Source: Pseudovibrio brasiliensis
Lineage (GTDB): Bacteria; Pseudomonadota; Alphaproteobacteria; Rhizobiales; Stappiaceae
Length of the DNA stretch: 64,000 bases
Direction of reading: 5' to 3'
NCBI RefSeq assembly: GCF_018282095.1
Contig: NZ_CP074126.1
Location: 3,576,341 to 3,640,340, forward strand
The translations under genes and the position numbers were made by a program. Positions 48,947 to 57,574 of the stretch are shown one piece after another. The notes below the pieces were generated by a model, which was given only the letters and a program-made list of their open reading frames with translations, was not told the origin of the DNA and made no database searches. How positions within the stretch are numbered: the first letter of the stretch is position 1; every line of letters begins with the position of its first letter.

Positions 48947-49325
48947 ACTACCTGTTCCACGCTCCGGGCCATGAGTACAGTCAACTTGAAGGACCGCAGC
49001 ATCATGACTCGGAAATGATTCATTAACCAATCCGCAAATTAGGCATAGGGTTTACACAGAAGTCTTTAAAGCGTGACGCTAACCCACAGATTTAGGGGCT
49101 TGGGCACAAGTAGCTCACAGGAATCTGTTTCCCCACCTCCCTGCGCGTAATTTTCGTGAATTTGTGAGCCCCTTTTCGCAGCTTCCGCAAAGCCCACCCG
49201 AATCTCTTCGTTCACCATTAGCGAACAATCAGATCACCAAAGCTTACCTTGTTCATTCTGAGAAGAGGAATATCTTTAAGGGCAAGACGACCGCATTGAA
49301 AATATTAAGAAATCAGGAGAGTCCC

Positions 49326-50057
49326 ATGTCTACGATCGCATCTGATTTAAGAGTAAAAGTTCGCCTTTCCGAAGCTCGTGGCCACGTTGATGCAGGCTGG
49401 TTGAAGTCCGCCCACTCCTTCAGCTTCGCCAACTATTTTGATCGCAATAACATGAACTTCCACAATCTGCGGGTCATCAATGATGACTGGGTCGCAGCCG
49501 GTGGCGGCTTCCCCATGCACCCCCATGAGAACTTCGAGATCTTCTCTTACATGCTGGAAGGCGCTCTGGCCCACGAAGACACCATGGGCAACGGCAGCAC
49601 CGTGCGCAAAGGCGGTATCCAGTTCATGAGCACCGGCTCCGGCGTGCAGCACTCCGAGTTCAATCCAACCAGCACGGACGAAACCCGCCTGCTGCAGATC
49701 TGGCTGATCCCGGACCGCAAGAACACCACACCGCGCTATGAAATGCTGGAGCTGGATGACACCGCCCGCGATGGCAACCTGCAGCTCTTCCTCTCCCACG
49801 ATGGCCGCGACGGCTCCATCCGCACAGAAGCCGCAGCAGACGTCTACTCCGGCAAGCTGAACGGTGACGACACCATCCGCTTTGAACTAGAAGACGAACG
49901 TGCCGTCTACGTGCACGTGGCCCGCGGTGAAGTGCAAATCAACGGCGAAACATTGAAAGACGGTGATGCCATTGAAGCAGAAGGCACCGGCACACTGGAG
50001 CTGACCAACGGCAAAGATGCAGAAGTGGTGCTCTTCCACCTCTCCCCACGCCGCTGA
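49326..50057 (+). CDS. Pirin family protein (YhhW type)
   Basis: 243 residues. Bicupin pirin fold; the N-terminal cupin carries the metal ligands in HPHENFE and GSGVQHSEFN, which bind iron (or another transition metal) as in quercetin 2,3-dioxygenase-active YhhW. ATG 49326 follows CAGGAGAG and is much better than the upstream in-frame ATG at 49164. Monocistronic upstream of the arsenic operon; a GC-rich inverted repeat (50119-50159) separates them. Some pirins act as redox sensors or enzyme regulators; the role here is unknown. Confidence 0.88.
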   Translation: MSTIASDLRVKVRLSEARGHVDAGWLKSAHSFSFANYFDRNNMNFHNLRVINDDWVAAGGGFPMHPHENFEIFSYMLEGALAHEDTMGNGSTVRKGGIQFMSTGSGVQHSEFNPTSTDETRLLQIWLIPDRKNTTPRYEMLELDDTARDGNLQLFLSHDGRDGSIRTEAAADVYSGKLNGDDTIRFELEDERAVYVHVARGEVQINGETLKDGDAIEAEGTGTLELTNGKDAEVVLFHLSPRR

Positions 50058-50118
50058 GCAAACACAGCACATCCCCCATCTGAACCACCAATGCCTGACA
50101 GGTTGGCATTGGCACAAA

Positions 50119-50159
50119 GGGAGGGAGGCACTCCTCAAGTACAAAAAAGCCTCCCTCCC
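50119..50159 (+). terminator. Hairpin after pirin gene, probable terminator
   Basis: Perfect 11-bp stem GGGAGGGAGGC / GCCTCCCTCCC (50119-50129 and 50149-50159), 19-nt loop. The tail is only moderately T-rich, so termination is likely but not certain. Confidence 0.6.
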
Positions 50160-50194
50160 CTTATCCTCTTTCTCCGCGGAAGACCAACCTTGCA

Positions 50195-50218
50195 ATACTA
50201 CAAGGATATTTGTAGTAT
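50195..50218. promoter_or_regulatory. ArsR operator palindrome
   Basis: Perfect 9-bp inverted repeat ATACTACAA / TTGTAGTAT with a 6-bp spacer, ending 6 bp before the arsR start codon. A dimeric ArsR bound here would block transcription and ribosome access. Confidence 0.7.
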
Positions 50219-50224
50219 ATTCGC

Positions 50225-50587
50225 ATGACTGAGAATTCTACGGGTGATGCCCCCACAAATCTGCAGGAAGATGACGCCGTCGCAGCGCTCGCCGCTCTGG
50301 CCCATAAGGACAGGCTGGCCGCGTTCCGCCTCATCCTGACAGCCATGCCAAACGGTCTACCATCCGGGCAGATTGCCAAAGACCTTTCCATCGCCCCCAC
50401 CCGCATGTCCTTCCACCTCGCAACGCTTGAACGCGCCGGTCTGCTCACCGCCCAGCGCGAAGGCCGTGTGGTGCGTTATGCCATTGCCCCGCACACCATG
50501 CGCGGCTTGCTTCGTTTTCTGACCGAGGATTGCTGCAGTGGCGATCCGACAATGTGTCTGGACTTCAACCCGTTTCCCTGTCGTTGA
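50225..50587 (+). CDS. arsR: ArsR family arsenic-responsive repressor
   Basis: 120 residues. Winged helix (about 17-100, APTRMSFHLATLERAGLL as recognition helix). The C-terminal cluster Cys103-Cys104, Cys111 and Cys119 (EDCCSGDPTMC) would bind As(III), like ArsR types that place the metal site at the end of the chain. Binding would release the operator palindrome just upstream. First gene of the arsR-arsC-arsH unit, 22 bp before arsC. Confidence 0.9.
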   Translation: MTENSTGDAPTNLQEDDAVAALAALAHKDRLAAFRLILTAMPNGLPSGQIAKDLSIAPTRMSFHLATLERAGLLTAQREGRVVRYAIAPHTMRGLLRFLTEDCCSGDPTMCLDFNPFPCR

Positions 50588-50609
50588 CCGACCCCATCGG
50601 AGAGACCAA

Positions 50610-51020
50610 ATGAACCCGATCATCTACCACAACCCAAAGTGCGGCACCTCCCGCAACACCCTCGCTATGCTCAAGCAAGCCGGCACCGAGCCTGAGGTCA
50701 TCGAATACCTCAAAACCCCGCCTTCCCGCGAAACGCTGGAAAAGCTGATCAAGGACAGCGGCCTGACCGTGCGCGAAATCCTGCGCAAAAAAGGCACGCC
50801 CTATGAGGATCTCGGCCTGGACGATGAAAAGTGGACCGATACCCAGCTGATCGACTTCATCGAGGAACACCCAATCCTCATGAACCGCCCGTTCGTCACC
50901 ACCGACAAAGGCACCCGCCTCTGCCGCCCATCTGACGTCCTGCTAGAAATTCTGGATGAGGAACAGATCGGCGCCTTCACCAAGGAAGATGGCGAAATCG
51001 TCATTCCGGCAAAGGGTTAA
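50610..51020 (+). CDS. arsC: Arsenate reductase, glutaredoxin-coupled type
   Basis: 136 residues, close to E. coli ArsC of plasmid R773. The catalytic Cys11 lies in IYHNPKCGTSRNTL; the family ends near FTKEDGEIVI. It reduces arsenate to arsenite with glutathione and glutaredoxin. ATG 50610 follows GGAGAGACC. The product arsenite would need an exporter (ArsB or Acr3), none of which is in the window. Confidence 0.93.
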   Translation: MNPIIYHNPKCGTSRNTLAMLKQAGTEPEVIEYLKTPPSRETLEKLIKDSGLTVREILRKKGTPYEDLGLDDEKWTDTQLIDFIEEHPILMNRPFVTTDKGTRLCRPSDVLLEILDEEQIGAFTKEDGEIVIPAKG

Positions 51021-51023
51021 GCC

Positions 51024-51749
51024 GTGTCTGAGACCTCGATTGATTTGACTAATCTGCCAGAGGTGGAGGCTGACAGCTTCCACCCGATCCAATCCGGCAC
51101 CTTGCGCAAGGACGACGCGCCAGACCACGCCCCGCGCATCCTGCTGCTCTACGGTTCCTTGCGCAAACGCTCCTTCTCCCGCCTCGCGGTACAGGAAGCC
51201 CAGCGCATTCTGGAGCAACTTGGCGCCGAAACCCGCATCTTCAACCCAAGCGGCCTGCCACTGGCTGATGATGCAGAACCGGACCACCCTAAAGTGCAGG
51301 AACTGCGCGAGCTGATGATGTGGTCCGAAGGCCAGGTCTGGTGCTCACCAGAACGCCATGGTGCCATGACTGGCATCATGAAAACCATGATCGACTGGGT
51401 GCCCCTGTCCGTCGGCGCTGTCCGCCCGACACAAGGCAAAACTCTGGCACTGATGCAGGTCAGCGGCGGCTCCCAAAGCTTCAACGCCGTCAACCAGATG
51501 CGCGTGCTGGGCCGCTGGATGCGCATGGTCACCATCCCCAACCAGTCGTCCATTCCAAAGGCGTTTCTGGAGTTTGACGAGAACGACCGTATGAAGCCGT
51601 CCTCTCTCTACGATCGTGTGGTGGATGTTATGGAAGAACTCATGAAGTTCACCCACCTCACCCGCGGCCACGCTGACTACCTCACCGACAGATACTCCGA
51701 GCGCAAAGAAACCGCCGCAGAACTCTCTGCCCGGGTGAACACAAAGTAG
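51024..51749 (+). CDS. arsH: ArsH organoarsenical reductase-type flavoprotein
   Basis: 241 residues, the usual ArsH length. NADPH-dependent FMN reductase fold with [14 protein letters not shown] (FMN phosphate site, near residue 40), [14 protein letters not shown] and [15 protein letters not shown]. ArsH oxidises or reduces organoarsenicals and quinones and gives arsenical tolerance. GTG start, 3 bp after arsC, so coupled. A clear terminator closes the operon. Confidence 0.93.
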   Translation: MSETSIDLTNLPEVEADSFHPIQSGTLRKDDAPDHAPRILLLYGSLRKRSFSRLAVQEAQRILEQLGAETRIFNPSGLPLADDAEPDHPKVQELRELMMWSEGQVWCSPERHGAMTGIMKTMIDWVPLSVGAVRPTQGKTLALMQVSGGSQSFNAVNQMRVLGRWMRMVTIPNQSSIPKAFLEFDENDRMKPSSLYDRVVDVMEELMKFTHLTRGHADYLTDRYSERKETAAELSARVNTK

Positions 51750-51807
51750 ATCTGGCTAAGCTGGTACGCTCCCCCATAAGAGCACGCCACCAAAACGAAC
51801 GTTTCCC

Positions 51808-51849
51808 AAAAGCCGTTTGCCTGATCAAAACACAGCGCAAACGGCTTTT
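51808..51849 (+). terminator. Rho-independent terminator of ars operon
   Basis: Perfect 13-bp stem AAAAGCCGTTTGC / GCAAACGGCTTTT (51808-51820 and 51837-51849), 16-nt loop, T-rich end. Confidence 0.88.
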
Positions 51850-51889
51850 GTCGCACTCGCTTGGTGCTGCAGCTTTCTCAGGAAAGCGC

Positions 51890-52432
51890 TCAGAACAGAT
51901 AGCCCATCATATCGATCTGCCCCTCTGTCCATGTTTTGTCGCCGACAGGTTTGACCATAAAGTACTCAGGCAAATCTTTCTCAAGCATCATTATGCTGGC
52001 CAACTCATGAATGGCCATCCATTTGCCGGGTGCGGGAGAAACATGGCGGAACCCATGCTTCAGGTACAATCCACCTTTATCCGCAATCAGCACCATAAAG
52101 TCGACATCCGCCCGCTTTGCCAGCTCCTCTGCTTTTTGCAGCATGGCACCTGCAATACCGCGATTACGGTGCGCTTCGGCAACACAAACGTCGATCATCC
52201 CAAAAACCCGCAGGCTTTGGTCTCCAACTTTAATCATCCGGTGATCAACCCCGGCCTGACCAATAATTTCATCTTGTTCTTCAGCAACCAGCCTGAAATG
52301 AGGAAGCTGCTTGAAGAAAGTCCGACCTTCAAAAAATCCCGGAAAACAATGATCCAGCAGAGCCACAAGGCCAGCCTCACGCCTGCGATCAACTTCATCT
52401 TCTCTTAAAATATGAATGTTTGGTCCGCTCAC
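51890..52432 (-). CDS. GNAT N-acetyltransferase
   Basis: 180 residues. GNAT fold with the acetyl-CoA pyrophosphate loop RNRGIAGAML near residue 90 and the preceding VFGMIDVCV strand. The acceptor (amine, amino acid or antibiotic) cannot be read from the sequence. It stands alone, facing the ars terminator and convergent with it. Confidence 0.75.
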   Translation of the reverse strand: MSGPNIHILREDEVDRRREAGLVALLDHCFPGFFEGRTFFKQLPHFRLVAEEQDEIIGQAGVDHRMIKVGDQSLRVFGMIDVCVAEAHRNRGIAGAMLQKAEELAKRADVDFMVLIADKGGLYLKHGFRHVSPAPGKWMAIHELASIMMLEKDLPEYFMVKPVGDKTWTEGQIDMMGYLF

Positions 52433-52605
52433 TGTAATTCCTTCTCAATGACGTATGTGAAGAAATCAGGACTTATGCAGGTTAGCAACTTATATCTCTG
52501 CTCATAGCTGGGCCCGCCGCCGTTAAATCTGACAGGTCTCAACCATGCATTAAACACCTGCTGCCATACACAGCACAGGGATTGGAACGAACAGAGGCAA
52601 ACCTC

Positions 52606-53475
52606 ATGGATTACATTCTGGGTGTTGATGGCGGCGGCTCCACATGTCGTGCAGCAATCGCGACAGCAGACGGACGCTTGCTGGGCCGCGGCAAAGCAGG
52701 GCCAGCCAACATCTACAGCGATCCAACCCAAAGCCTCAGCTCCATCCTCCACGCAGCAAAAGAAGCCTGCGAAGATGCTGGCCTTACGGAAGACGCCTTG
52801 CAGCACACCTTCGCCGTACTGGGCCTTGCCGGCGCCAACGCGCACAACGATCCCGTTGGCCTTGCCGAGAACCTGCCTTTCGCCGCTGTGCAGGTCGTCT
52901 CCGACAGCCTGATCGCTCTGGAAGGTGCACACGGATCCGAAGATGGCGTCATCGGCATTCTCGGCACCGGCTCCAACTTCATGGCCCGCAAAGGCGAGAA
53001 GCACTACTACCTCGGCGGCTGGGGCTTTCACTGCGGTGATCAGGGCAGCGGTGCCAAAATGGGCGAACGCGCGCTGGAAGAAGCCCTGCTCGCCCACGAC
53101 GGCCTGCGCAAGCTCTGCCCGCTAACAGAACACATCCTGCGCCAGTTCGACGACGACCCACGCAAGCTTTCCGAGTTCGCCCGCACAGCAAAGCCGAAGG
53201 ACTTCGGTGAGTTCATGCCCATCATCCTCATCTACGCCAAACAGCAAAGCAGCCTTGCCCTCGACATTGTCGAAGAAGGCACCACCTACGTGGCCTCAGC
53301 TCTGCGTCTCTTGAGTGATGACGGCAAACTCCCCATCGCCCTCCTCGGCGGCCTCAGCCACGCCTACGACGCATTCCTCCCGCCAGACCTGAAGCAGTTC
53401 ATCGTGCCTGCCAAAAACGACGCCCTGCGTGGCGCACTGGCCATGGCAGAACGCGAAAACGCACTGAACACCTAA
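52606..53475 (+). CDS. BadF/BadG/BcrA-type sugar kinase (GlcNAc kinase-like)
   Basis: 289 residues. ASKHA-fold kinase: phosphate-1 loop ILGVDGGGSTCRAAIA at residues 3-20, GKAGPANI, a connect region GTGSNFMA near 125 and GGWGFHCGDQGSG near 145. The order fits the N-acetylglucosamine kinase branch of the BadF family rather than benzoyl-CoA reductase activators (no Cys cluster). It would phosphorylate an amino sugar, for instance recycled from chitin or wall. ATG 52606 with GAGG eight bases before is preferred to a TTG 24 bases upstream. Confidence 0.8.
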   Translation: MDYILGVDGGGSTCRAAIATADGRLLGRGKAGPANIYSDPTQSLSSILHAAKEACEDAGLTEDALQHTFAVLGLAGANAHNDPVGLAENLPFAAVQVVSDSLIALEGAHGSEDGVIGILGTGSNFMARKGEKHYYLGGWGFHCGDQGSGAKMGERALEEALLAHDGLRKLCPLTEHILRQFDDDPRKLSEFARTAKPKDFGEFMPIILIYAKQQSSLALDIVEEGTTYVASALRLLSDDGKLPIALLGGLSHAYDAFLPPDLKQFIVPAKNDALRGALAMAERENALNT

Positions 53476-53510
53476 GCCTCAGGAAACGAACCCAAGCTGT
53501 CTCCCAGCTT

Positions 53511-54119
53511 CTATTGCTGATGCACCATCACCGTGTTGCCCGGCGCATGAACCGTCAACGTGTTACCCGCAGCAACATCCGAGGTTTTAAGCCCATTTCC
53601 ACGCTGAGTGTAAAGCACATTGGTTCCGTTGCTCGTCACTGCAAGCCCGGCTTCATTGTTGTTGCCATGCTGCCATAACGTGCCCTTGGAGTTACTGCCG
53701 GAAACCTCCACAGTACCCTGATTGCCATCGCCGGTCTGGAACAGGTTGCCCGTTGAGTTATCACCCGAGATCACCACTGTGGCGTCATTCCCTACACCGC
53801 CGCCATTGGGCGCAAGAAAGCTGTTGCGCACAGCAAGCGCCGCCAAATCATCTGCCGTATCCAGCTGATCTTTCGAAGCACCAAAAATCTTACCGACAAG
53901 CCATGTGCCCCTCAAACCATGCTGCCCAAGGCCTGCAGTCAAGGTATCACCGCCCTGCAGAACGGTTGCCTCAGTATTATTGGCATTCTGCGTCACCTGA
54001 ACCTTGTGACTATCACCCACCTGCCGGATAAGCGCTGAGTTCCTGTCACCCGCAAACGCCGCACACGGCATCAACAAAGCAGCCAGCATCATTCCTACAA
54101 AATTTCTAAACATATCCAT
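53511..54119 (-). CDS. Curlin-repeat protein, degenerate (CsgB/CsgA-like)
   Basis: 202 residues with a signal peptide (about 1-24, ending AFAG). Several curlin-type units follow: VQVTQNANNTEATVLQGG, GNLFQTGDGNQGTVEVSG, GTLWQHGNNNEAGLAV, each with a Q-x-G-x-x-N core; a non-repetitive insert (about 65-110) breaks the array. Probably a minor fibre component or nucleator secreted by CsgG. It is the last gene of the locus, 34 bp after its neighbour, and ends tail to tail with the sugar kinase. The start is set at MDMFRN; an upstream in-frame start is possible. Confidence 0.75.
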   Translation of the reverse strand: MDMFRNFVGMMLAALLMPCAAFAGDRNSALIRQVGDSHKVQVTQNANNTEATVLQGGDTLTAGLGQHGLRGTWLVGKIFGASKDQLDTADDLAALAVRNSFLAPNGGGVGNDATVVISGDNSTGNLFQTGDGNQGTVEVSGSNSKGTLWQHGNNNEAGLAVTSNGTNVLYTQRGNGLKTSDVAAGNTLTVHAPGNTVMVHQQ

Positions 54120-54153
54120 CACCCGAAAATCGGAGCGATGAGCCCACAAAAGG

Positions 54154-54678
54154 CTATTGCCCCTGCATAATACTCAGAGAATTTCCATCCCCGAACTGAT
54201 TGAAGAGCGCCCGGTTGTTGTTCCCAAACTGCCCCACCAACGCATTGTTGTCGTGCCCATAAACTCTGCCGGAAAGCGAGTTGCCATACCCGTATTGAAT
54301 GAAACCAAAACCATTCCCGGTTCCCTGCGCTTCATAAAGCACCATGTTCCCCGTTCCGATGATGAGCCCCTGCCCGGCAACCGGTGAGTTCGGCACACCG
54401 CTGATCGTTGAAGGCTCCACTGGTACAATCAAACTGGCAAAACTCTCTTCAAGACCACGAAGACTGATGGTGTTGCCACCATACTCCGTCACCTGCGGAA
54501 TATCGCCGGTAAACACCTTTGCGCTTTTTTCTTCCAAAAATCGAAAACTCTGATTGTCCTGCGAGTATCCGGTTACATTCACCTGAGGAATAACCGCCAG
54601 TTCCTGCGCAGCACTCCAGGAAAGCCCGATAAACAGAGCACCCCAAAAACCAAGAAACCCAACAGATCGACCCAACAT
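54154..54678 (-). CDS. Curlin-associated protein, CsgB-like
   Basis: 174 residues. Signal peptide (about 1-24, ending SAAQ), a non-repetitive domain of about 85 residues, and from about 105 four curlin-like units (TGNMVLYEAQGTGNGFGFIQYGYGNSL ... then VGQFGNNNRALFNQFGDGNSLSIMQ; split here by turns). The short repeat array behind a unique head suggests a minor subunit or nucleator like CsgB. It lies 34 bp ahead of the second minor gene and downstream of the csgA terminator. Confidence 0.75.
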   Translation of the reverse strand: MLGRSVGFLGFWGALFIGLSWSAAQELAVIPQVNVTGYSQDNQSFRFLEEKSAKVFTGDIPQVTEYGGNTISLRGLEESFASLIVPVEPSTISGVPNSPVAGQGLIIGTGNMVLYEAQGTGNGFGFIQYGYGNSLSGRVYGHDNNALVGQFGNNNRALFNQFGDGNSLSIMQGQ

Positions 54679-54758
54679 GACAATGCTCCGGAAGTGGACT
54701 AAGCCACTTCCATCACATCACAGCGTTTTCTATTTTTTCTGGATTCAGTCACTAAAAC

Positions 54759-54786
54759 TGAAAAGACCCCGGCCCTTAGGCCGGGG
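54759..54786 (-). terminator. Terminator between csgA-like and minor curlin genes
   Basis: Perfect 8-bp GC-rich stem CCCCGGCC / GGCCGGGG (54767-54786) with a 4-nt loop and TCTTTTC tail, just past the csgA-like stop. It probably makes the downstream minor genes less expressed than the main subunit. Confidence 0.88.
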
Positions 54787-54795
54787 CTGATAGAT

Positions 54796-56358
54796 TTACC
54801 AAGTAGATGTGCCATCCAGTGTTTGGAATGGAACTGAGTTGTCAGTCATGATTGTTGGCAGGTTCACAGTGGCAGCACCCTGCATGATGGTGGCATTGTT
54901 GTTGTCACCAGTCTGGCTAACATTTGCAGAGTTCATGTTACCCTTCTGACCGACCTGAGCATTGTTGTTGTTGCCCATGATCACAGCCAGGGTTTTGTTA
55001 TCATCACCAATCTGGGCAACCTGCAGGCGGTTGTTGTTGCTGGTAGATGGATCACTCAAATCACCGATGTTACCTTCGATGATGTTGCCAGCACCGTTTT
55101 GAGTGAAGAACACTTTGTTCTGATCACCGTAAACGTCACCCCAAATGATCTGGTTGTTATCGCCACCTTTCTGGATGAACTGCAGACGATTCAAGCTTCC
55201 GGAAACAGTGCCAACCTCTACTGTGTTGTCATCGCTTGTCTGCAACACATAGAACTTGTTGATGTTTGGACCGTTTAGCCCAGCAATATCTACACTGTTG
55301 CCATCACCAGACTGCTTTACAGCCATGTACTGGTTAACACCACTGGAGTTGCCAGAGACGTTGTTACCTTCACCGGTCTGCTGGATGGAAACCTTACCAT
55401 TGGAGCCCATACCGACGTAGTCGATAGCATTGGAAGATCCAGCCTGACGAGTCCGGATCAGGAAGTTATTGCCATTTACGTTGACATCAGCATCCTGCAG
55501 ATCACCAGTCTGACGATAAGCGGCATCATTCATGTCACCTTCGATGACAGATTTGGTATAGGACTGAGTAGCACCTGCATCCTGAACCAGATCAACCATG
55601 TTTCCAACACCTCTGGACTCAAGCCAGAAGTTGTTACGTGAGCCATTCTGATAAGCTGATGTATCGTTGGCAGAACCAACCTGGATCAACTTCGCACCAT
55701 GAGATGGACCTTCAACAACAGGAGTACCAGTGCCTGTTGGATCTGGTGGAACATCATTGATGTTTGCACCGTTGTAATCCCCACGCTGACGAATGGAAGC
55801 AGTATTCACTCCGCCAGTTGCATTGGTGTTTTCCTGAGTAACACGAGCCACAACGTTAGTGTCGCCACGCTGGTCAATTGTCAGGCTGTTCTGCAGTGTT
55901 ACAGCACCTACCTGACCAGTCTGCTGTACATTCCAGACACGATGATCAGGAGTACGATCAGAAGGAGAACCATTTGCACGCTGCAGGATACTTGCAGTGT
56001 TCTGGTCTCCAGACTGACTAACGTTTCTCACCATCTGATTATTATCTTGGTTGACGGAGAGAGTGTTGCTGGCACCATTTTGAACCATCTGGCCATCGTA
56101 CTTACCGCTTGGACTGCGGTCACTACCAGCAATGTTGTTGCTACCAGTCTGCAGAACAGTTGCGGTATTTCCACCACCAGCAGTGTTGGTCTGCTGAACG
56201 ATAGCGTCGTTGTTGTCGCCAATCTGGGTGATTGTGCCCGTGTTGCCTGCACCAGCTAAATTGACCTGGCTTAGGGAAGATGCATTACCATCTCCCGCAT
56301 GCGCAGCAGCAACTGAAAATGCTAAAGCTGAACATGACAAAATAAGAATTTGCTTCAT
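54796..56358 (-). CDS. csgA: Large CsgA-like curlin repeat protein
   Basis: 520 residues; E. coli CsgA has about 150. Signal peptide (1-22, AAAHAG). The rest is roughly 18 to 20 curlin units of S/N-x-(hydrophobic)-x-Q-x-G-x-x-N, regular at both ends (GTITQIGDNNDAIVQQ; NVSQTGDNNNATIMQ) and irregular in the middle, with spacers such as NDVPPDPTGTGTPVV. Secreted through CsgG, it should assemble into functional amyloid fibre on the cell surface. It has its own upstream region (250 bp after csgG terminator) and terminator, so is transcribed separately. The symbol is given by homology to the family. Confidence 0.8.
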   Translation of the reverse strand: MKQILILSCSALAFSVAAAHAGDGNASSLSQVNLAGAGNTGTITQIGDNNDAIVQQTNTAGGGNTATVLQTGSNNIAGSDRSPSGKYDGQMVQNGASNTLSVNQDNNQMVRNVSQSGDQNTASILQRANGSPSDRTPDHRVWNVQQTGQVGAVTLQNSLTIDQRGDTNVVARVTQENTNATGGVNTASIRQRGDYNGANINDVPPDPTGTGTPVVEGPSHGAKLIQVGSANDTSAYQNGSRNNFWLESRGVGNMVDLVQDAGATQSYTKSVIEGDMNDAAYRQTGDLQDADVNVNGNNFLIRTRQAGSSNAIDYVGMGSNGKVSIQQTGEGNNVSGNSSGVNQYMAVKQSGDGNSVDIAGLNGPNINKFYVLQTSDDNTVEVGTVSGSLNRLQFIQKGGDNNQIIWGDVYGDQNKVFFTQNGAGNIIEGNIGDLSDPSTSNNNRLQVAQIGDDNKTLAVIMGNNNNAQVGQKGNMNSANVSQTGDNNNATIMQGAATVNLPTIMTDNSVPFQTLDGTSTW

Positions 56359-56562
56359 AATTTCGAACCTTCACCTATAATAGTTCGGGTGAGCAAAGGT
56401 GATTGCAACCAATCAAATTTGCTCCGTTGCGACTTGAGGGTGTGTGAGTTTTAGCGAGGTCGCACACCCTCTATTACCGTTCTTACGGTAACCGAGATCT
56501 CTTGCCACCAATTCTCATAGTCTCTTATTTTCAATAAGTTAGAGATGTTGGAGGGCAGGAGG
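56359..56562. promoter_or_regulatory. Leader/promoter region of csgA-like gene with inverted repeats
   Basis: About 200 bp. Two inverted repeats are seen: GAGGGTGTG / CACACCCTC (56436-56471) and TTACCG / CGGTAA (56474-56491). They may fold in the 5' leader or bind a regulator. No sigma-specific boxes were assigned with confidence. Confidence 0.45.
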
Positions 56563-56609
56563 AAAAAGTTGGATGTTGTTCTAGAACTGCTGAACATTTC
56601 GCAACATCC
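56563..56609 (-). terminator. Likely terminator of csgFG
   Basis: Minus-strand inverted repeat GGATGTTG / CAACATCC (56602-56609 and 56571-56578, 23-nt loop) followed by AACTTTTT. It starts at the csgG stop codon. Loop is long, so confidence is moderate. Confidence 0.55.
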
Positions 56610-57559
56610 TAAGATTTCTTATTCGCCCACAGGTTTGACCGTGCCAGTGGAACACTGCCTCTGTAAGGACCCATATTCGATGGGGGGCGCGCCTTTTTAA
56701 CCTTTACACGCTGGGTGACCTGTGCCTTCTCCGATGTGTATTCCTGATACAAAGCATTGGCTTGTGCCGGGTTCTCGAAACTCCAGGCGCCAACACGCGC
56801 ACCTTCCATCACGATGGAGTAAACCGCCTTCTCAATAGCCTGCTGCACGGCCAGAGTGACTGGCTCGTTCTTGGTGATCCCAGCTTCAGCTTCCAAAATT
56901 TCATCCAAAGCGATGTAGCGGAACGCCCCGCCCTTCAGGCCAACAGAGACAACAGACTTCTGAACCATCACGTTGGCCATGACTTCACCAGTCCGCGTGC
57001 TCACAGCACGAAGCGATACGGTCACATCATCCTGCCGGTAGTCCGCATTGCCACCAATGCCCAGATAGCGAGCCCCGGCACCGCCTGTACGGGTGTTGCT
57101 GTCATACCCAACAACGCCTCCCTCAAACAAAACGCCAGCGTAAAGCAGCGGCGGCAGAACCTTCGGGTCCACCTTGTCTTCACCCAGATAGATCTTACGG
57201 ATCTGCGTGACGATCTGACGTTCCTTCAGCAAGGCATCCAGATTGCCCCTCTCAACCACACGGAACCACTTGCGATCACCGGCATCCTGCAAAGCACGAA
57301 CCAGCATGGTGTCCGCCCCTTGCGTCACAGAACGCGACAGGGTTTGCACTTTATCGGAAGGCTTATATTGCCCCGTCAAATCCTGATAGCTGTAAACCGC
57401 AGCATAGACGGGCTCTTTCGGAGGCGGCAGCTTCTTTAACTTGCTGGCCTGAACAGACACCGTTGCAAGTTGAGGTCCGGGACTAAATGCCATGCGTGTC
57501 ACCGGCCCGCAGGCAGACAACGACAACGCCATGGCAACAACAATGGATTTCTTCATCAT
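56609..57559 (-). CDS. csgG: CsgG outer-membrane curli secretion lipoprotein
   Basis: 316 residues. Lipobox LSLSACG with the lipidated Cys near residue 17, then the CsgG pattern: VYAAVYSYQDLTGQYKPS, SRSVTQGADTML, WFRVVERGNLDALLKERQ, and ILFEGGVVGYDSNT (here VLFEGGVVGYDSNT). It forms the nonameric pore through which curlin subunits are exported. The C-terminal 45 residues are a basic extension beyond the core. It is translated 15 bp after csgF. Confidence 0.95.
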   Translation of the reverse strand: MMKKSIVVAMALSLSACGPVTRMAFSPGPQLATVSVQASKLKKLPPPKEPVYAAVYSYQDLTGQYKPSDKVQTLSRSVTQGADTMLVRALQDAGDRKWFRVVERGNLDALLKERQIVTQIRKIYLGEDKVDPKVLPPLLYAGVLFEGGVVGYDSNTRTGGAGARYLGIGGNADYRQDDVTVSLRAVSTRTGEVMANVMVQKSVVSVGLKGGAFRYIALDEILEAEAGITKNEPVTLAVQQAIEKAVYSIVMEGARVGAWSFENPAQANALYQEYTSEKAQVTQRVKVKKARPPSNMGPYRGSVPLARSNLWANKKS

Positions 57560-57574
57560 ATCAATAACCTGGCA

